This document shows positions 1 through 7,384 of a DNA stretch of 9,931 nt, piece after piece. Below the pieces are notes generated by a model. The model did not search any database. It was not told where the DNA came from and saw only the letters and a list, made by a program, of their open reading frames with translations. This DNA comes from JAKFYM01 sp964612065 (GTDB lineage: Bacteria; Bdellovibrionota; UBA1018; CAIPTA01). The position numbers and the translations under genes were made by a program. Every line of letters starts with the position of its first letter. Within the stretch, counting starts at the first letter, position 1. The DNA lies in contig CAZTCD010000117.1 of NCBI GenBank assembly GCA_964612065.1, forward strand, positions 1 through 9,931. The letters run 5' to 3'.

Positions 1-1003
1 GGGGGCCTGCCGAAGGATGCTCCTCGGCAAACTCGGTGGGATCGAGCTCGTGAAGGTAAACGCTACCTTCGTCAATCGCGTCTTGCATTGAGCGGAAGTC
101 CCAGAGGTCCAGCACGAGGGGTTTTTCTGGCGTGAATTTTGGACCAATTGCAGCTTTCATACACTCAAGAAAGCCGGATTTCTCCCTAGGCCCCAGGTCT
201 GCTTCGTCAACCCTGTACTCGCAGTCTTTGCAGGCGCGCTTTAATTGTGGAGGGAACAGCTTATCCTCGCGGAGAATCTTCGCGAAGCGCTTGGCTAGCT
301 CTGGTACAGTTTCTCCCTCCTGCCCTTGATTCAGGAGGAATTCGACCGCTTCGGCGGCGGGTACTTCTATGAGTATATTGGTGCCGGCATCTTTCTTGGT
401 GAGATCCGGGGCTACAATCACCTTGGTTCGGCCGCTCTCGCTGGCAATTCGGAATTTTTGATGCAATCCATCTACTGATACGTGCTTGGATTTGTCCAAA
501 AGCACCAGGTAGGGAACTATTTTTTCCCCCGGTAGCGCCAGCCTCGCTACATAGGTCTGGAATGCGACGTCGAGAAGATACTCTAGCCAGGACCCAACTA
601 GGCCCGGCCCTCCGCGCTTTAGCCAGAAGGAGTCTCCGGCCTCCCAGCTTTTCGACTTCACTTCTTTGAGTCGGATTTCTCCGTTCCTTTTTTCTAGGAT
701 GTCGACACGAACTAGAAAATCCTCATGCTTGAGTGCGGCTTCAAAAAGCGTAAAGGTCTTCTCTTTCAAGTATGGAGCTGTTTTTTCGACAGCTTGGTCT
801 GGGTTTCGATCGGTGATCTCTATCCCGCCAGGGTGCATCACTTGTGCGAGGGCACCGACTTGGAAGCCACCGTCGGCCAAGGCTTTCAGAAATTCGTCTT
901 CGTGTTTCGCGTTTTTGTACTCTGGCCGGCCTTCAAAATAGAGTTTGGTTGGGCAGTCGTAGGCCAATTTGAAGCGTGATTTTGTGAGATATCGTTTTTT
1001 CAC
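1..1003 (-). CDS. DUF2779-type protein with Cas4/RecB-like PD-(D/E)XK nuclease region (partial, runs off left edge)
   Basis: I translated this frame by hand; 334 codons lie in the window and it is open to the edge. The N-terminus (LTKSRFKLAYDCPTKLYFEG) matches what I know of DUF2779 (PF11074) proteins. A RecB/Cas4-type nuclease signature follows: Asp101 (VRVDIL), Glu114-Val-Lys116 (KEVKSKS), then Gln149 and Tyr151 (FQTYV). Cys17 plus a CxxC at Cys258/Cys261 and Cys281 resemble the cysteines that hold an iron-sulphur cluster in Cas4/AddB-like nucleases. The window ends just after a WDFRSM stretch, so the C-terminal DUF2779 domain, which I recall as RNase H/exonuclease-like, is missing. The start is taken as GTG at 1003, 11 bases after the stop of the AAA+ gene upstream. 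No ATG is available between an in-frame stop at 1045 and this codon, and the ribosome site is weak. Likely role: DNA end processing with the helicase and ATPase of the same operon (inferred). Confidence 0.92.
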   Translation of the reverse strand, partial: MKKRYLTKSRFKLAYDCPTKLYFEGRPEYKNAKHEDEFLKALADGGFQVGALAQVMHPGGIEITDRNPDQAVEKTAPYLKEKTFTLFEAALKHEDFLVRVDILEKRNGEIRLKEVKSKSWEAGDSFWLKRGGPGLVGSWLEYLLDVAFQTYVARLALPGEKIVPYLVLLDKSKHVSVDGLHQKFRIASESGRTKVIVAPDLTKKDAGTNILIEVPAAEAVEFLLNQGQEGETVPELAKRFAKILREDKLFPPQLKRACKDCEYRVDEADLGPREKSGFLECMKAAIGPKFTPEKPLVLDLWDFRSMQDAIDEGSVYLHELDPTEFAEEHPSAGP

Positions 1004-1014
1004 AGATGGTGCTT

Positions 1015-3363
1015 CTATTCTGAAGGTTGAAACCCCATTTTTCTATTCGTGGATCCAAAACGCTGCCGTTCAATTCCTCGGCAGATTTCGCAGAGAGGCT
1101 GAATTTCGCGAATACCGTGTGCTTGTGCCTGGATCACGGCGTTGCGAATCTCGCCCCCGCTTAGCGAAAATCCGTCAGATAGAAGCTCGATGTCGCTCTC
1201 CTCGTGAGGCATACGGGAGATAGTGAAGAACTTTCGCCACAGCTCACGACGTTCCGTTGGACTCGGTATGGGGAACTCAACGTGGAACTGGATGCGGCGC
1301 GCGAAAGCGGGATCCATTGCGTCTTTGTGGTTTGAAGCCAGCAGCACCACACCTTCGAATTCGTCGAACTGCCTGAGCAGCTCGTTTACCTGGGTCAGTT
1401 CCCAGCTTCTGAAGGCCGCGCTACGGTCGCGGAAAAGGCCTTCAGCCTCGTCTATGAAGAGCAAGAAGCCTTCCTCGGTAGCCTTGTTGAAGAGCCGGCG
1501 TATGGCCTTCTCCGACTCTCCCACGTACATCGAAAGAAGGTCGGCAGCGGTTGCCTTATAGATTCGCTTTCCCAATTCATGGGCAATCGCCTCGGCGGCG
1601 AGGGTCTTACCTGTTCCCGGTGGGCCATGAAAGATAGCGCTCACGCACTTGGGCAGTAATGGATGCGCGGATCGATTCGATTGAGCCAGCTCAATGATTC
1701 GGCGGACAAGCTCTCGCTGGGAAGGCCGCATGACGACATCGGCCAACGAAATCTTTGGTGACTCGATTCCATTCTTGGGAGTTTTCATGGATTTGGCCTT
1801 CTGGGAAAAGGCGTGCTCCAGTGCCTCCAGATTAAGCTGACCTTCCGGGGACCGCGCAGATGCAAGCTTCAGAATGGACTGGAAGTATCCGCCGGGGACC
1901 TGGTGGGCAGTGACGAGGTTTAGCAAATCCTTCTGTTCAAGCAGCGCCTGCCGGCCCTCCTCGCCTGCCCTGTGCTTGATCTCCTGAGCCAGAATGCGCT
2001 GCCGGAGCTCCGGAGACTCGGGCTCGAACTCGTGAACGTAGTTCATTCTACGGACCATGCCGAACTCGAGGTCGAAATTGGTCGTGAACACAGCTACGCC
2101 ACGAAACTTCTCGAAGAGTACCTTCGCCCAGCCATCGCTGGTTCCGCGGAAGAGATTGGTTCGGAAGATGTTCTCGCACTCCTCGAACAAAAGTAGGGAA
2201 CGGGTGCGCTCGGCCCGGGAAACGAAGAAGGTGACCATGTTCGACACGCGTTCGGCCCTTACTTCCGAGAAATTGACTCGCAGGATATTCATGCCGAGAG
2301 CGGAGGCGATGGCTTCCGCGGTCATCGACTTTCCGGTGCCTGGATCACCGCGAAACAGGAAGGTCAGGCCTTCCGGACTCTCTTGCTTTTCCCTCATCAG
2401 GTAATGGCGGACCAAGGCTTCGATATCGAGCTTTGTATTCGAAGGCAGAAGCAGGTCGCGAAAGGTGCGGCAAGGCTGGAGGAACGACACCCATTCGTAC
2501 TTTTTCTTTACGCCATGTTCCGCTTCGGATCTGGACTCGAGGCCGGTGGTCCGCCAGTCGCCGTTGTCGAGGAGAGCGTCGAAGTCGGGCTCGAAGAGGC
2601 CGGAGTCGAGAATTCCCGCGGACTCTCCGAAAAGGGATTGCAGTTCGTGGCTAGAGTGCCGAATCGATAGGACATATTCGAGGCTTTTCGGAGTACAGTC
2701 GAATCTTGATGCGGGCAATACCGCCGGCCCGCTAAAAAGATGCTTGGCATCGACCTCTGCTCCCCGACAAAGAATCAGTGCTTCTCGCACCGCGCTCTCG
2801 GAATGGCGAATTAGAGGGACGCAATTCCCGTACTTCTTCGAAAGCGCCCGTATTTCCTTGCGTATGGTCGCTCTGAAAGAGCGCAATCGGCGATAAACGA
2901 GGACCATATAGCCCTTCACGTGAGCGCGCCGCGCATCTTCGTCGCAGGTGAAGAGCACTTCTTCCATTCCTTCTAGCGCCTTCGCTTTGATGGGCAGCCA
3001 GTAGAGAGAGCAAATGGCATTGCGATAGCCGCAGGCCCTTCTTTTCGCGAGCTGATAAAAGGCGCGCCGAGAGATGCTGGCCCGCAGCTCCAGATATTGT
3101 AAGAAATGTATGCGGGCCAGAGCTTCTCGGGGGAGCCCGCGAGGCAACGTGAATATGTCTTCCAGGGTACCAGCCACGCGGCGCTCTAGCTTAGGTGTCC
3201 ACTCCTGCTTGCGCTCTGCATGCTCGAATTGCTGCTTTTGCTTCGACGGGTTTTTCCGGGCTCTTTTGCTGGCGGCGGATTCTCTGGTGGCATATTCGGT
3301 AACTTCCAGCAGAAAGGCGGTTCGGTCCTCCCGGTCGGAGTATGATCTGAGACGTCGGCTCAT
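1015..3363 (-). CDS. Tandem AAA+ ATPase (two AAA modules)
   Basis: Codes for 782 residues from ATG 3363. An ATG at 3399 would add 12 residues. I prefer 3363 because AAGGA lies 6 bases before it, whereas 3399 has no ribosome site and adds an odd hydrophobic stretch. Residues 1-300 are helical and highly charged, with no recognised domain. AAA module 1 has Walker A GDPGTGKS (339-346), Walker B LLLFEECE (390-397) and sensor-1 Asn (TTNFD, about 429). AAA module 2 has Walker A GPPGTGKT (580-587), Walker B LLFIDEAE (635-641), sensor-1 LLASN (674-678), paired Arg (689-690) and a sensor-2-like GGEIRNAV. Module 2 looks fully canonical. In module 1 the Walker B Asp is Glu and the sensor-2 position reads GGYFQSIL with no Arg. 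Two modules suggest a Cdc48/ClpB-like hexameric remodeller; the target is unknown. It lies 70 bases after the helicase gene and 11 before the nuclease gene. Confidence 0.95.
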   Translation of the reverse strand: MSRRLRSYSDREDRTAFLLEVTEYATRESAASKRARKNPSKQKQQFEHAERKQEWTPKLERRVAGTLEDIFTLPRGLPREALARIHFLQYLELRASISRRAFYQLAKRRACGYRNAICSLYWLPIKAKALEGMEEVLFTCDEDARRAHVKGYMVLVYRRLRSFRATIRKEIRALSKKYGNCVPLIRHSESAVREALILCRGAEVDAKHLFSGPAVLPASRFDCTPKSLEYVLSIRHSSHELQSLFGESAGILDSGLFEPDFDALLDNGDWRTTGLESRSEAEHGVKKKYEWVSFLQPCRTFRDLLLPSNTKLDIEALVRHYLMREKQESPEGLTFLFRGDPGTGKSMTAEAIASALGMNILRVNFSEVRAERVSNMVTFFVSRAERTRSLLLFEECENIFRTNLFRGTSDGWAKVLFEKFRGVAVFTTNFDLEFGMVRRMNYVHEFEPESPELRQRILAQEIKHRAGEEGRQALLEQKDLLNLVTAHQVPGGYFQSILKLASARSPEGQLNLEALEHAFSQKAKSMKTPKNGIESPKISLADVVMRPSQRELVRRIIELAQSNRSAHPLLPKCVSAIFHGPPGTGKTLAAEAIAHELGKRIYKATAADLLSMYVGESEKAIRRLFNKATEEGFLLFIDEAEGLFRDRSAAFRSWELTQVNELLRQFDEFEGVVLLASNHKDAMDPAFARRIQFHVEFPIPSPTERRELWRKFFTISRMPHEESDIELLSDGFSLSGGEIRNAVIQAQAHGIREIQPLCEICRGIERQRFGSTNRKMGFQPSE

Positions 3364-3381
3364 GGGGATTCCTTGAATCCC
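3364..3381 (-). promoter_or_regulatory. Hairpin covering the ribosome site of the AAA+ gene
   Basis: Read on the minus strand, GGGATTC-AAG-GAATCCC is a perfect 7-bp stem with a 3-base loop (3365-3381). It ends one base before the ATG at 3363. The Shine-Dalgarno AAGGA lies in the loop and the adjoining stem, so folding would hide it. This could lower AAA+ translation relative to the helicase, or respond to a protein or to ribosomes arriving from the helicase gene. The same dyad in DNA could instead be an operator. Confidence 0.45.
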
Positions 3382-3433
3382 TATAATGAACCACGTCATT
3401 GTCGGAGGAGGTCAATGCTGTTGGATCAAGGCC

Positions 3434-6166
3434 TTACGCGATCTTAATGGCGTCTCGTTCCGACCAGTTCTTTAGCGATTCCTCAAGGCGTTTCTCTAGC
3501 AGAAAGGCAGATAGAGCCTCCTTTTCTGGCAACTGTAGCTTGTCGGGCGAAGTGAGCGTAGTACGGAGCTGCTCGGCGGGACTCTTGAAAGAAGAAGGCA
3601 GCTTCCCTAAGTCATTGATGCCGAGCGCCACGTTGTCCAGTCTCGATGCCCGCTCAACCGCCACCATGCATAAGCATATCCACGCTGTGATTAACTGGAA
3701 ATCGTCCGTGCCCTGAAGTGAGCGGAACTCTACCGTGCCCCCCTCTTCTTCTACGTTCTGTAGGTTCACGGCCAGGTAGCGGCTGTCCGAGATGTGTTTG
3801 GCATCACAAGTGTACTCCCGGTAGGCATCAAGCAATGCTTCTCCTTCCGCCTGTCGCCTGAAGAAACCTTTTCCGAGCGCAAAGCTTAGCGGTGCGCAGT
3901 AGGAGTTCGGAAGGCTTCTATCGTATGCGCCCCCTTTGAACTCAAAGACGCGGGAAGGGGCCAGTAGCGGAAGGATCGAAGGCTCTATATTGCACCAAAG
4001 CTTCAAGAAATTGCCTGTATGGCGCGTATCCTGAGAGCGCCAGCCGAGGTGAACGTGAGTCCCGGTTCTATAGTTGAATTTTAGCTCTGAAGTGGCTCGG
4101 TATTCTTGGAGCACCGACAGTGCCCTTGCCAATGTGCAAAATCCGGATTCACCCATGAGCACGGGCGATACTAGCTCGAGCCCGCAGCTTCCATCCCATT
4201 CCACGTTCCAAACGGAGTAGTCCTTGTCTCCGTGATGCTCCCCAATAGGCGCGGCGGCCACATTTTTGCTTCCCAGACCTTGTCTGAGCTTGGCGAGAAG
4301 TTTGTGTGCGTGCTGTCCGAAGATCTTTTCGTTCTCAGTTTCGGAACTCTCATTATACCTATCCCAGGTGAGCTCAATCTCGACGCCGAAGCTCTGGCCG
4401 TCTCGGTAGGAAAATCCGTCAACCGGTTTAAGCTCCAGGGAGTACCTGGCGTCGAGCTGGCTCAGAGATAGATTCGGGGTGTAACGAAAGAGACTGTGCA
4501 CTGGAGAGATCGACCTACTTGTGGCCCTGCTTGGCACGGATCCGTCATGTTCTGGCGCGCTAGAGCTAGAGCCTGAATAAAATTTCTCCCCGTGCTGGAA
4601 CATCCGTGCAGCCGCTGGGTTTTGGATTGTGTCGTGCACGTCAATCAAGATAAATTCTGTTTTACCGGTCCTTTTATCGAGCCTGGTACCCCTGCCGCAC
4701 ATTTGCGTGAAGAGAATGTCGCTGGTTACAGGGCGAGCGACGATCACTGTTTCCACGTTAGGCACGTCGAAGCCCATGGTGAGAACTTGGACGTTAACGA
4801 GCACTTGAATGCGTCCTGTTCTGAAGTCTTCTATCGTAACGGCATTGATCTTATCGCCGTCGAAGCGCCATTTTGAATGCACGACTCCCGAGGTGAAGCC
4901 GAATTTCTGGAACTCTTTCTGCACGGCCATCGCCTCTTTGATCGTGCCGGCATAATAAATGGTTTGGCCTTTGAGACGCTTCACGGACTCGCCGACGATT
5001 TTCTTAATGCGGGAACTCCGGTTCGAGATTTCACTCAGCGACTTTCCGGTAAGTGTTTTCCATTCCCTGCCGTTGACCTGCCTGAATTCGGGATCGAAGG
5101 TTTCCCCTGTCGAAAGGTTAACCAGTTTGCAGGTAGCGAGATATCTTCCTCGCAAGTCGAGGTAGGTAAGGTTTGCTGCCCAGTCAATTCCCTTTTCCAT
5201 GGCCCGTTTCGGGGTGGCGGTTAGGTGAAGCACGCGGCATTGGTATTTCTCGACGAACTTATCCATCGAGCGGTGCTTTTTCTTCTTCCAACCCCAGTGC
5301 GCTTCGTCTTTGATGACGAGTGCGAATCTCACCAGGCCATTGATCTGTTTGGAGCGCGACCGAGCATGAAAGGTGTCGATCGTGGTGATGACCAACCGGC
5401 CCTTCTCGCCTCGGCCAGGCCCGAAGATAGAGCCCGAACCGATTTCACCCAGTTCGGCGAAGAAGGAAACCAAGTGGGCGTCTCCACCGATTCGGCTGAT
5501 CTTAATGCCTTGATCTCCGTAAACGCGACAAAAGGAAGACGCGTGTTGGCAGGCAATTTCCCAGGTGGGAACTAGGACCAACACGTTTTCTCCCTTCGAA
5601 AGGAACTGCTCCAAAGCGAAGTGATGAGCGGTCACTGTTTTTCCCGAGCCGGTCGGTAGCTGAAGACCGAGGACCTGGCAGCCGGATTGGCGCAGGGAGT
5701 TGAGTTTCGAGACGGCATTCTCCTGAAAGTCGTGCAGCTTCAGCTTCTGGGCATTGTCTTGAATGAAGTACGTATTGATGGCCTTCGTCATCAAGGCGGC
5801 GTACTTGCTGTCGAGGTCTCTCCGAGCAGCTCGTTCCAGGGCGGTTTCGCCGTCCGAGTCCGCATCTTGGCTATCATCGTCATCCTCTAATTCAAACTCC
5901 TCACCGTCCTCTTCCCATTCGTAATCATCTATTCCGTTCTCTTCGAGGGCTTCAATGATCCACTTTTTTGGAACGGTTTTGCCGTCATCGTCCTCAGCGA
6001 AGATCTCGTCAAGAAGATCATCTTTGCTGCCCGAACGTCTCAGCAAGTACTCGCCCTCATCGAGCTGCTCGTTGATGTGGTCCACAACCATTTGAATCTC
6101 GGCCTTCGACAGGAAGTCCTCCATGTACTCTCTGACTTCTTCAAAGGAACTGGTGGCTCGAATCAT
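3434..6166 (-). CDS. SF2 (DEAH-type) helicase fused to a C-terminal amidoligase domain
   Basis: 910 residues in three parts. (1) Residues 1-140: a charged N-terminus with a very acidic run at about 76-107. (2) Residues 145-525: an SF2 helicase related to the type III restriction/ResIII group, with motif I PTGSGKT (171-177), motif II DEAH (287-290), motif III TATP (316-319), motif V around TMGFD (463-467) and motif VI QMCGRGTR (488-495). (3) After a Ser-rich linker (530-560), residues 590-840 match the amidoligase family (PF12224, Amidoligase_2): GVEIEL (594-599), WDGSCGLELVSP (657-668), TGTHVHLG (701-708), and RYLAVN then TVEFR (796-815). The Glu, Asp, His and Arg positions typical of this glutamine-synthetase-fold ligase are present, so I expect it to be active. 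Such enzymes form amide bonds using ATP; the substrate is unknown. The start has AGGAG 7 bases upstream. It is the first gene of the leftward operon and divergent from the WYL gene. Confidence 0.97.
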   Translation of the reverse strand: MIRATSSFEEVREYMEDFLSKAEIQMVVDHINEQLDEGEYLLRRSGSKDDLLDEIFAEDDDGKTVPKKWIIEALEENGIDDYEWEEDGEEFELEDDDDSQDADSDGETALERAARRDLDSKYAALMTKAINTYFIQDNAQKLKLHDFQENAVSKLNSLRQSGCQVLGLQLPTGSGKTVTAHHFALEQFLSKGENVLVLVPTWEIACQHASSFCRVYGDQGIKISRIGGDAHLVSFFAELGEIGSGSIFGPGRGEKGRLVITTIDTFHARSRSKQINGLVRFALVIKDEAHWGWKKKKHRSMDKFVEKYQCRVLHLTATPKRAMEKGIDWAANLTYLDLRGRYLATCKLVNLSTGETFDPEFRQVNGREWKTLTGKSLSEISNRSSRIKKIVGESVKRLKGQTIYYAGTIKEAMAVQKEFQKFGFTSGVVHSKWRFDGDKINAVTIEDFRTGRIQVLVNVQVLTMGFDVPNVETVIVARPVTSDILFTQMCGRGTRLDKRTGKTEFILIDVHDTIQNPAAARMFQHGEKFYSGSSSSAPEHDGSVPSRATSRSISPVHSLFRYTPNLSLSQLDARYSLELKPVDGFSYRDGQSFGVEIELTWDRYNESSETENEKIFGQHAHKLLAKLRQGLGSKNVAAAPIGEHHGDKDYSVWNVEWDGSCGLELVSPVLMGESGFCTLARALSVLQEYRATSELKFNYRTGTHVHLGWRSQDTRHTGNFLKLWCNIEPSILPLLAPSRVFEFKGGAYDRSLPNSYCAPLSFALGKGFFRRQAEGEALLDAYREYTCDAKHISDSRYLAVNLQNVEEEGGTVEFRSLQGTDDFQLITAWICLCMVAVERASRLDNVALGINDLGKLPSSFKSPAEQLRTTLTSPDKLQLPEKEALSAFLLEKRLEESLKNWSERDAIKIA

Positions 6167-6193
6167 TGGGCGACTCCTGGAGGTTTTGGTGCG

Positions 6194-6234
6194 ATGAACC
6201 CACCTCTGTCGGCCGCTTCATGGACTGGGTTCAT
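6194..6234. promoter_or_regulatory. Perfect 9-bp inverted repeat upstream of the helicase-amidoligase start
   Basis: ATGAACCCA at 6194-6202 is mirrored exactly by TGGGTTCAT at 6226-6234, with 23 bases between. It lies 28-68 bases before the helicase ATG in the divergent region, and the equivalent half-site positions are 32 bases apart, about three helical turns. It could be an operator for the WYL protein or an mRNA stem in the helicase leader. No T-run follows on either strand, so it is not a standard terminator. Confidence 0.5.
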
Positions 6235-6286
6235 GACTTGAAAAGAGCGTTTCCTGTTTGAGGCTGGGCTTCGATAAACGGGCGCT

Positions 6287-6313
6287 TTGACATCTCAGGT
6301 CGCGCTGTATCCG
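6287..6313 (+). promoter_or_regulatory. Candidate promoter for the WYL gene
   Basis: A perfect TTGACA -35 box (6287-6292) is followed after 15 bases by TATCCG (6308-6313) as a weak -10 box. The spacing is shorter than the usual 17 and the -10 is poor, as would suit an activated or repressed promoter. It would give a leader of about 55-60 bases before the WYL ATG. I found no convincing sigma-70 promoter for the leftward operon on the other strand. Confidence 0.35.
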
Positions 6314-6340
6314 GAAGGATACGGAATCCGATCGATCCGG
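6309..6340. repeat. Cluster of ATCC/GGAT arms, candidate operator
   Basis: Alternating arms form two nested dyads: ATCC-4-GGAT (6309-6320) and GGAT-5-ATCC (6317-6329). A quasi-palindrome around GATCGATC (6330-6337) follows, ending in a third ATCCGG. The cluster overlaps the candidate WYL -10 box, so a bound protein would block it. Autoregulation by the WYL protein is the simplest reading; binding is not shown. Confidence 0.35.
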
Positions 6341-6376
6341 TCTCATATTGCAGCCTTTTCCTTCCGATAAGCGGCT

Positions 6377-7384
6377 ATGGCGCGTAATGACTCCGCTCTC
6401 CGAATTCTCGAAATCGGCAGGCTTCTCGAGCTCACGCCTCAAGGTCTCACCGTGAAAGAGATCAAAGAGCGGCTTGAGGGCAAGGGAAGGTCGGCCACGA
6501 TCCGCACCATCTACCGGGATATCCAGGCCGCTTCCGAGTTCTTCCCGATTTTCGAGAAGGAGAAGGCCGAAAACGGCGGATCTCGCTTTGCGATGGATTC
6601 GACCATGAAGGTTTCGAAGTATCTGGTGCTTCATCCGAGAGAGCTGTTCGCGCTCTACTTCGCCCGCGGTGTGCTCCAACCACTCGAGCAGACGCCCTTC
6701 TTCGCCGATCTCCAACGCGTTTTCGCGAAGCTCGATGAGCTAATCGGCGCCAAAGGCCGGTCTTACTTGGAGGAGATGGCGAGAAATGTATTCTTCGATC
6801 CGATGCCGAAATGGGGGCTCGGGACCAATCCCGACATCCTGGAAACGATTCGGGCCGCTTGTGAGGAGCGGCATGCGATTGGCGGCATTTATGTAAGCAC
6901 AAAAGACAATACGCCTAAGCCCAGGAAGCTAGGACCACACTTTCTCTATTACGCCAAAGGTGGCGTGTACCTGGTTGCAGAGGATCTCGAAACCAAGGCA
7001 GTAAAAACTTACTCTCTCCCCCGCTTCCAATCTGCAGAAATGCTCTCCGATGAATACGTAGCGGAAACGCTCGATCCCTCAGAATTCTTCGCTTCATCCT
7101 TCGGGATTTTCGCTGCAGATGCGACGGAGGACGTAGAGCTCGAATTTGAAGCTTGCGTAGCGCGTTTTGTGTCTGAGCGCCAATGGCATGCTTCGCAGCG
7201 CGTGGTGCGGCTGGAAGGTGGCAGGGCACGCATCTCCTTTTCGGTGGCGTTGACCCCTGAGTTCGTAGCCTGGGTGTTAGGGTTCGGACCAAACGTGCGG
7301 ATTACGAAGTCGACGAGGCTGATCGAGCTGGTTGTCAGCCAGGCCGCGAAGGTGCGGGAGATGTATTGGAAAAAGGCTGGTTAG
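6377..7384 (+). CDS. WYL-domain transcriptional regulator (winged helix - WYL - WCX)
   Basis: 335 residues. Residues 5-50 form a winged helix-turn-helix of the HTH_11/DeoR kind, ending in TIRTIYRDIQ, typical of WYL regulators. A helical linker follows (HPRELFALYFARGVL, about 86-100). The WYL domain covers about 155-225; the namesake tripeptide reads VYL (197-199), so Trp is replaced by Val, and the following LETKAVKTYSLPRF fits the ligand-binding strand. A WCX-like C-terminal domain covers about 250-331. WYL domains sense nucleic-acid or nucleotide ligands and relieve repression in the studied defence regulators BrxR and CapW. The gene is divergent from the helicase-amidoligase operon across 210 bases with inverted repeats, so it is the likely regulator of that operon and of itself (inferred). 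No strong ribosome site precedes the ATG; AAGCGG is the best candidate. Confidence 0.95.
   Translation: MARNDSALRILEIGRLLELTPQGLTVKEIKERLEGKGRSATIRTIYRDIQAASEFFPIFEKEKAENGGSRFAMDSTMKVSKYLVLHPRELFALYFARGVLQPLEQTPFFADLQRVFAKLDELIGAKGRSYLEEMARNVFFDPMPKWGLGTNPDILETIRAACEERHAIGGIYVSTKDNTPKPRKLGPHFLYYAKGGVYLVAEDLETKAVKTYSLPRFQSAEMLSDEYVAETLDPSEFFASSFGIFAADATEDVELEFEACVARFVSERQWHASQRVVRLEGGRARISFSVALTPEFVAWVLGFGPNVRITKSTRLIELVVSQAAKVREMYWKKAG

Noticed and set aside
3364..3399. Upstream ATG at 3399 as the start of the AAA+ protein.
   Set aside because: It has no Shine-Dalgarno site and adds 12 mostly hydrophobic residues, whereas ATG 3363 has AAGGA at 6 bases. It remains possible but less likely.
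3382..3447. Plus-strand TATAAT (3382-3387), GGAGGAGG (3404-3411) and a ten-codon reading frame ATG 3415 to TAA 3447, resembling a leader peptide.
   Set aside because: There is no -35 box at a usable distance and the strand opposes both flanking genes. The frame ends inside the antisense of the helicase gene, so chance is the simpler reading.
6218..6715. Minus-strand open frame of 165 codons crossing the WYL gene start.
   Set aside because: It is antisense to a clear WYL gene, spans the divergent control region and has no recognisable protein features.
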